Shown here piece after piece: positions 6,299 through 10,244 of a stretch of 10,244 nucleotides of DNA (the first letter of the stretch is position 1; each line of letters opens with the position of its first letter). Where the stretch lies: assembly GCA_002345025.1 (NCBI GenBank), contig DDUX01000166.1, forward strand, positions 31,987 through 42,230. Reading direction: 5' to 3'. The notes below the pieces were generated by a model. The model was not told where the DNA came from, did not search any database, and worked only from the letters and a program-made list of their open reading frames with translations. Position numbers and translations under genes: made by a program. Source of the DNA: Candidatus Accumulibacter iunctus. Lineage in GTDB: Bacteria; Pseudomonadota; Gammaproteobacteria; Burkholderiales; Rhodocyclaceae.

Positions 6299-7024
6299 GT
6301 GAGCAACGAAATGCCACGCGAGAAGTCCACCGCCTATCGGCGCTGGCAGGTCACGGCCTTCGATCGCCCGGCGGCTAGCGAAGCGGCCGCCGCGCCGCCG
6401 GCCGAGCCGGCAGCGCGCGCTGTCGAGCAGCCACCGGTGGAGACGACAGCGGCACCGCCGCGGGCGGAGCCGGCCAGCCTGCCGGAGGAAACTGCAGGCG
6501 TTCAGCCAACGGCCGAGGAACTCCAGCGAATCCGCGCCGAAGCCCACACGGCCGGCTATGCCGCGGGCCACGCGGAAGGGATCGGTGCCGCCGCGGCAAG
6601 CGCGGCGAAGCTTGCGAGCGTGCTGGACAATCTGACGCAGGCCGTCGCCGGCATCGAGCAGGAGATCGCCGACCAGTTGCTGACGCTGGCGATCGAGATT
6701 GCGCATCAGGTATTGCGGCAGAGCCTGCGCCTGCAACCGGAGCTCATCCTGCCGCTGGTCAGGGAGGCCGTCAGCAGCTTGCACCCACACCATGGTCAGC
6801 CCCAACTGTTCCTGCACCCCGACGATGCGGCGCTGGTGCGCGAACAGCTCGGCGAACAACTCGCACATGGCAACTGGCGGATCATCGACGACGCGACGCT
6901 GACTGCCGGCGGCTGTCGCGTCGAACTCGGCGCCAGCGAAGTCGATGCGACCGTCGAGACCCGCTGGCGACGGGTGATCGAAGCCATCGGAGTCAGTCCG
7001 GAGTGGCTCGGGGCACGACCGTGA
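6299..7024 (+). CDS. fliH: Flagellar assembly protein FliH (export ATPase regulator)
   Basis: FliH dimers bind the FliI ATPase, hold it at the export gate and restrain its activity. The predicted protein has 241 residues. The first ~75 residues are basic and then Pro/Ala-rich (low complexity). The segment with AHTAGYAAGHAEGIGAAAAS resembles the glycine-repeat helix of FliH. The C-terminal half contains the conserved LLTLAIEIAHQVLRQSL, a short stretch with LREAV-like character (LVREAVSSL), and LTAGGCRVELGASEVDATVE, typical of FliH/SctL proteins. The GTG at 6299 is selected because GAGGAG (6286-6291) lies 7 nt upstream; an ATG at 6311 is an alternative. It is followed after 15 nt by fliI. Sequence conservation in this family is low, so part of the call rests on position between fliG and fliI. 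Confidence 0.9.
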   Translation: MSNEMPREKSTAYRRWQVTAFDRPAASEAAAAPPAEPAARAVEQPPVETTAAPPRAEPASLPEETAGVQPTAEELQRIRAEAHTAGYAAGHAEGIGAAAASAAKLASVLDNLTQAVAGIEQEIADQLLTLAIEIAHQVLRQSLRLQPELILPLVREAVSSLHPHHGQPQLFLHPDDAALVREQLGEQLAHGNWRIIDDATLTAGGCRVELGASEVDATVETRWRRVIEAIGVSPEWLGARP

Positions 7025-7039
7025 ACCGGGCCGCCGGCA

Positions 7040-8473
7040 ATGGCTGAAGCCCCCCGCAATCCGCACCTCGACGCCTGGCGAGCTTTCATCGCCGGCTGCC
7101 GCCAGGCGACCACCCAGGTCAGCTCGCTGCTGCCCAGCGGCCACCTGACGCGAATCAACGGGCTCGTCATGGAAGCCGCCGGACTCAAGCTGCCATTGGG
7201 CAGTTCGTGCCGGATCATGCCATCCGGCGGCTCGCCGATCGAAGCGGAAGTCGTCGGCTTCAACGGCGAGCGCCTGTTCCTGATGCCTACCGAGGACGTC
7301 TACGGCCTCTCACCGGGTGCCCGGGTGGTGGCTCTGGAAACTCCCAACCGGCCACCGCGCATCGGTCAGCCACCACCAGCGCGTAGACGTTCGATCGACC
7401 GTGCGAAGCTGGTTCCGGTCGGCGAATCGCTGCTCGGGCGCGTCCTCGACGGCGCCGGCCGCCCCCTCGACCAGCTCGGGCCGCTCAACGCCAGGTCGCT
7501 GCGACCGTTGCAGAGCCGGCCGGTCAACCCGATGTCGCGGGCACCGATCGATCAGCCGCTGGATGTCGGCGTCCGCGCCATCAATGCGCTCCTCTGCGTC
7601 GGTCGCGGCCAGCGCATGGGACTGTTCGCCGGATCCGGCGTCGGCAAGAGCGTCCTGCTCGGGATGATGGCCCGCTACACGGCAGCCGAGGTGATCGTCG
7701 TTGGCCTGATCGGCGAGCGGGGTCGCGAAGTCAAGGAGTTCATCGAACAGATTCTCGGCGAAGAGGGACTGCGACGCGCCGTCGTCGTTGCCGCCCCGGC
7801 CGACGTCAGCCCGCTGATGCGTCTGCAGGGCGCCGCCTACGCTACCAGCATCGCCGAGTATTTTCGCGACCGCGGTCGGCACGTGCTGCTGATCATGGAC
7901 TCGCTCACCCGCTATGCGATGGCACAACGCGAGATTGCCCTCGCCATCGGCGAGCCGCCGGTGACCCGCGGCTACCCGCCTTCGGTTTTTGCCCGCCTGC
8001 CGCAGCTCGTCGAACGTGCGGGCAATGGCCGTGACGGCGGTGGTTCGATCACCGCTTTCTACACCGTTCTGGCAGAGGGCGACGACCAGCAGGATCCGAT
8101 CGCCGACGCCGCCCGGGCCATCCTCGATGGCCACATCGTCCTTTCGCGCACGCTTGCCGACGCCGGGCATTATCCGGCGATCGATATCGAACAATCGATC
8201 TCGCGCGCCATGGTCAACCTCGTCAGCCCCTCGCATCTCGAGCAGATCAGGCGCTTCAAGAGCCTCTTCTCGCGCTATCAGCGCTCACGCGACCTGATCA
8301 GCGTCGGTGCTTATGCCGCTGGTTCGGACCTGCAACTCGACCAGGCGATCGCCATCTATCCGCGCTTCGAGGTGCTCCTGCAGCAGAGTCTCGGGCAGCG
8401 TGCCGACTTCGCCAGCAGCGTCGCCCAATTGCAGGAGCTGTTTGGCCCCGCACACGCGGCGCCAACAGGCTAG
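7040..8473 (+). CDS. fliI: Flagellum-specific export ATPase FliI
   Basis: FliI is the hexameric F1-like ATPase of the flagellar type III export apparatus. It hydrolyses ATP to help deliver substrates to the export gate. The 477-residue product has an N-terminal beta-barrel region, Walker A AGSGVGKS (197-204), the GERGREV motif with catalytic E226, Walker B LLIMD (283-287), then SLTRYAMAQREIALAIGEPP and TRGYPPSVFARLPQLVERAG, which mark the FliI/SctN ATPases rather than F1 beta. The C-terminal helical domain includes AIAIYPRFEVLLQQ. Flagellar rather than injectisome identity follows from the neighbours. The ATG at 7040 lies 15 nt after the fliH stop and lacks a clear Shine-Dalgarno, so translation may be coupled to fliH. 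No frameshift or missing catalytic residue is seen. Confidence 0.97.
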   Translation: MAEAPRNPHLDAWRAFIAGCRQATTQVSSLLPSGHLTRINGLVMEAAGLKLPLGSSCRIMPSGGSPIEAEVVGFNGERLFLMPTEDVYGLSPGARVVALETPNRPPRIGQPPPARRRSIDRAKLVPVGESLLGRVLDGAGRPLDQLGPLNARSLRPLQSRPVNPMSRAPIDQPLDVGVRAINALLCVGRGQRMGLFAGSGVGKSVLLGMMARYTAAEVIVVGLIGERGREVKEFIEQILGEEGLRRAVVVAAPADVSPLMRLQGAAYATSIAEYFRDRGRHVLLIMDSLTRYAMAQREIALAIGEPPVTRGYPPSVFARLPQLVERAGNGRDGGGSITAFYTVLAEGDDQQDPIADAARAILDGHIVLSRTLADAGHYPAIDIEQSISRAMVNLVSPSHLEQIRRFKSLFSRYQRSRDLISVGAYAAGSDLQLDQAIAIYPRFEVLLQQSLGQRADFASSVAQLQELFGPAHAAPTG

Positions 8474-8517
8474 AATGAGTTTCCTTGGAGTACCGTCAGG
8501 TCATCAACGCCATCATC

Positions 8518-8964
8518 GTGTCCAGACCCTTCCCCCTGCAGACCGTCCTCGACCTGATGCGCAGCCGCAACGACGCGGCAACGCAGCATCTCGCCTCGCT
8601 GATCGCGGCCGAGCGGGATGCGCAGAAGACGCTGGTGATGTTGCTGCAGTATCGCGACGAGTACAGCGCCCGCTTCCGGCAGGCGGTGCAGAACGGGCTG
8701 GGCCAGCCGGAATGGCGCAACTATCAGGAATTCCTCGACCGCCTCGATGAAGCCGTCCGGCAGCAGGAGCAGGCAGCGAAACTGAAGGCGGCGCACACTG
8801 CTGTCGGTCAGGCGGAATGGCAACGCCAGCGGAGCCGCCTGAGCGCCTTCGACACCCTCTCGCAGCGCCACCGGGCAGGCGAGGTACGGCGCGAGCTTCG
8901 CCACGAGCAAAAGCTGCAGGACGAGTTTGCGGCGCGCGGCAGGGACGAGCAGCAGGAACAGTGA
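8518..8964 (+). CDS. fliJ: Flagellar export protein FliJ
   Basis: FliJ is a small coiled-coil protein that sits in the centre of the FliI hexamer and engages FlhA, acting as a stalk and chaperone-escort factor. From the GTG at 8518 it has 148 residues, very close to the family norm. The start SRPFPLQTVLDLMRSR matches the typical FliJ N-terminus with Phe-Pro-Leu-Gln. The rest is strongly charged and Ala/Gln-rich, as expected for two long antiparallel helices. The frame is open back to a TTG at 8485, which would add 11 residues; neither start has a convincing ribosome binding site, and I choose the GTG by family similarity. It follows fliI by 44 nt. The call is supported by length, N-terminal motif and position, since FliJ sequences diverge strongly. 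Confidence 0.9.
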   Translation: MSRPFPLQTVLDLMRSRNDAATQHLASLIAAERDAQKTLVMLLQYRDEYSARFRQAVQNGLGQPEWRNYQEFLDRLDEAVRQQEQAAKLKAAHTAVGQAEWQRQRSRLSAFDTLSQRHRAGEVRRELRHEQKLQDEFAARGRDEQQEQ

Positions 8965-8972
8965 TCGGTCTG

Positions 8973-8988
8973 TGGCACGATGCTTGCT
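8973..8988 (+). promoter_or_regulatory. Sigma-54 (RpoN) promoter of fliK
   Basis: The sequence TGGCACGATGCTTGCT agrees with TGGCACG-N4-TTGCW at every informative position, with GG and GC ten bases apart. The expected start is near 8999, giving a leader of about 25 nt to the fliK ATG with AAAGGA in it. It begins 8 bases after the fliJ stop codon. It allows fliK to be expressed separately from the fliF-fliJ genes, presumably under the FlrC-type activator encoded on the other arm. Confidence 0.92.
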
Positions 8989-9023
8989 AGAGCTTGGGCA
9001 GAAGCTCGCAAAAAGGACAAGCC

Positions 9024-10067
9024 ATGACCATTGCCATCGTCTCAGCGGCGCTCGTCGTACCGCCGGGACACCCCGCGGTCGTCGACGATGCCGCTGTTCG
9101 CACCGCCCGGACTGACGAAGCGGCGGCCGGCACCGACTTCCTGAGCCTCCTGCTCGCCCTGCCGGCCATGGCCACCAGCACCCCGGCGCCACCAGCACGT
9201 GAGGCCATCGAGGACAGTCCGCAGCTCGTGCCCGAGGCCGGGACGGCCGCCGCCACCGTCGGCATGCTGATGCTGAGCCAGCAGTTGCCGCCGACCCCCT
9301 ACAGCAGCGCGCCTGCCGCCAGCAACGGCGAACGGATCGCAGGGCCGCGGCCAGCCGCTGGCGAAGCACTGGGCACACTGTTGCCGACCGGCAGCGGACG
9401 TGTCGCAACGGAATTCGCGCCGACGACCACTGACAGCCGGCAGCTGCCGGCGGCGGCAGCAGCCGACGCCGGGTTCAGACCGGCAAGTTTTGCCGTGCCC
9501 GACCTCGCGGCGATGCCGCGCGAGCAGGTTGTAGCAGAGCAGGCGGAGCCGCTGGCGCCAACGCTGCCGTCACACGCCACAGCAGCGGTCGCCGGCAATG
9601 CGGCGACCCCGGCCAATGCCGCCACGCACACCCTGCAAACGCCGCTGCGCGACCCGGCCTGGGCAAGCGAGTTTGGTCAGAAGCTCGTCTGGTTCGCCAA
9701 CCAGGAGAAGCAGGTCGCACAGATTACCGTCCATCCACCACAACTGGGGGTCATCGAGATCACCCTGAATCTCGACCGCGACGGCGCCACGGCACACTTC
9801 GCCTCGGCGAATGCCGAGGTGCGCGGCGCCATCGAAGCGGCGATGCCGCGTCTGCGCGAGATGTTCGCGAGCGCGGGAATCGACATGGGGCAGCTGAGTG
9901 TCGGCAGCCAGTCCCTCGGCCAGCAGCCGCAGGGACAGCGAGATTCGTCGCCTGCCACCCACCGGCTGCCCGATCCGGCTATACTTGGCGCCGATCCGTC
10001 TGCCGGCATGCTCGTGCAGCCGTCGGCTGCACGCCACGGCCAGGCGATGATCGACGTATTCGCCTGA
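9024..10067 (+). CDS. fliK: Flagellar hook-length control protein FliK
   Basis: FliK is the secreted ruler that measures hook length and switches the export gate from hook to filament substrates. The product has 347 residues. The first ~210 are Ala/Pro/Thr-rich and of low complexity, like the variable, extended ruler part of the family. The C-terminal hook-length domain (about 210-300) contains WASEFGQKLVWFANQEKQVA, then ITVHPPQLGVIEITLNLDRD and AAMPRLREMFASAGI, matching the conserved pattern L-x-P-x-x-LG-x-I-x-V-x-L of FliK. The ATG at 9024 is chosen for the AAAGGA upstream and because the alternative TTG at 8994 would start upstream of the predicted transcription start. It has its own sigma-54 promoter and is followed after 45 nt by an inverted repeat with a T-run. 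The fliL-fliR genes that often follow are not present before the window ends. Confidence 0.93.
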   Translation: MTIAIVSAALVVPPGHPAVVDDAAVRTARTDEAAAGTDFLSLLLALPAMATSTPAPPAREAIEDSPQLVPEAGTAAATVGMLMLSQQLPPTPYSSAPAASNGERIAGPRPAAGEALGTLLPTGSGRVATEFAPTTTDSRQLPAAAAADAGFRPASFAVPDLAAMPREQVVAEQAEPLAPTLPSHATAAVAGNAATPANAATHTLQTPLRDPAWASEFGQKLVWFANQEKQVAQITVHPPQLGVIEITLNLDRDGATAHFASANAEVRGAIEAAMPRLREMFASAGIDMGQLSVGSQSLGQQPQGQRDSSPATHRLPDPAILGADPSAGMLVQPSAARHGQAMIDVFA

Positions 10068-10112
10068 GCCTGCAGCACGCTGGCGGAGCGTCTGCGCAAC
10101 GATGGCTGAGCC

Positions 10113-10163
10113 AATGGTCATGACTTTCGACACACCCCTGATGATGAAAGTCATGACCGTTTT
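10113..10163 (+). terminator. Probable intrinsic terminator after fliK
   Basis: GGTCATGACTTTC (10116-10128) is a perfect inverted repeat of GAAAGTCATGACC (10146-10158), and the pairing extends by one G-T and two A-T pairs to 10113-10161. The loop is 17 nt and a T4 run (10160-10163) follows. It begins 45 nt after the fliK stop. The T-run is short and the stem is only moderately GC-rich, so strength is uncertain. Each arm also contains the 8-bp palindrome GTCATGAC (10117-10124 and 10150-10157), so a paired protein-binding site is an alternative reading. Confidence 0.65.
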
Positions 10164-10225
10164 CCTCCTCCCCCGCCCCTCTCCCCCCCCCCGGGGGAGG
10201 GGGGGTTGCGAGGTGGCGAGCGCGC
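10164..10225. repeat. C-rich/G-rich inverted repeat after fliK
   Basis: A C-rich stretch with C-tract interruptions (10164-10190) runs into a G-rich stretch (10191-10208), making a rough inverted repeat centred on CCCCGGGG, followed by a GTTGCGAGGTGGCGAG-like tail. From memory this resembles the C-rich/G-rich palindromic repeats scattered between genes in many GC-rich proteobacteria; I cannot verify that here. It mirrors the C/G tract at the left edge. The remaining bases to 10244 show no recognisable feature. Confidence 0.5.
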
Positions 10226-10244
10226 CTTTACCTTTGTTATGGAG

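Noticed and set aside
7310..8236. 308-residue minus-strand frame opposite fliI.
   Set aside because: It is antisense to a well-conserved ATPase gene and has no recognisable domain.
8475..8750. ATG at 8475 right after the fliI stop as the next gene start.
   Set aside because: It is in a different frame from fliJ and its translation (Arg/Pro-rich) resembles no FliJ; the frame starting at 8518 does.
8470..9408. 312-residue minus-strand frame across fliJ and the start of fliK.
   Set aside because: It covers two real genes and the fliK sigma-54 promoter, and its translation is Arg/Leu/Ala low-complexity, typical of a shadow frame.

Overview
This GC-rich window looks like a betaproteobacterial chromosome, possibly Rhodocyclales-like. 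The main evidence is a circularly permuted (two-piece) tmRNA gene with the tag ANDERFALAA, plus a flagellar basal-body cluster driven by sigma-54 and an FlrB/FlrC (FleS/FleR)-type two-component system. The exact genus cannot be read from the sequence alone.

Left edge (1-119): low-complexity C/G tracts and self-complementary G/C blocks without a gene. Next, on the minus strand (119-348), is ssrA in permuted order: the acceptor piece comes first, then a 4-nt intervening segment, then the coding piece with the tag. A sigma-70-type promoter (355-383) precedes it.

Left arm, minus strand (406-3379): flrB (cytoplasmic PAS histidine kinase), flrC (sigma-54 response regulator) and fliE (MS-ring/rod adaptor). 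flrB and flrC overlap or nearly overlap. fliE has its own near-perfect sigma-54 promoter (767-782) just after the flrC stop, so it is probably a direct target of the regulator encoded upstream.

Right arm, plus strand (3485-10067), divergent from flrB: fliF (MS ring), fliG (rotor/switch), fliH (ATPase regulator), fliI (export ATPase), fliJ (export chaperone/stalk) and fliK (hook-length control). fliF and fliG overlap by 11 nt and fliH to fliJ are closely spaced. fliK has a separate consensus sigma-54 promoter (8973-8988) and is followed by a long inverted repeat with a short T-run (10113-10163), so it can form its own transcription unit.

Right edge (10164-10244): another C-rich/G-rich inverted repeat and a short unassigned tail. 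The genes together encode the base of the flagellum, from MS ring and C-ring rotor to the export ATPase complex and hook ruler, along with the two-component switch for middle and late flagellar genes. No mobile element, CRISPR array or new multi-gene system was seen. The most notable element is the permuted tmRNA gene, which is easy to miss because only its T-arm resembles a tRNA.
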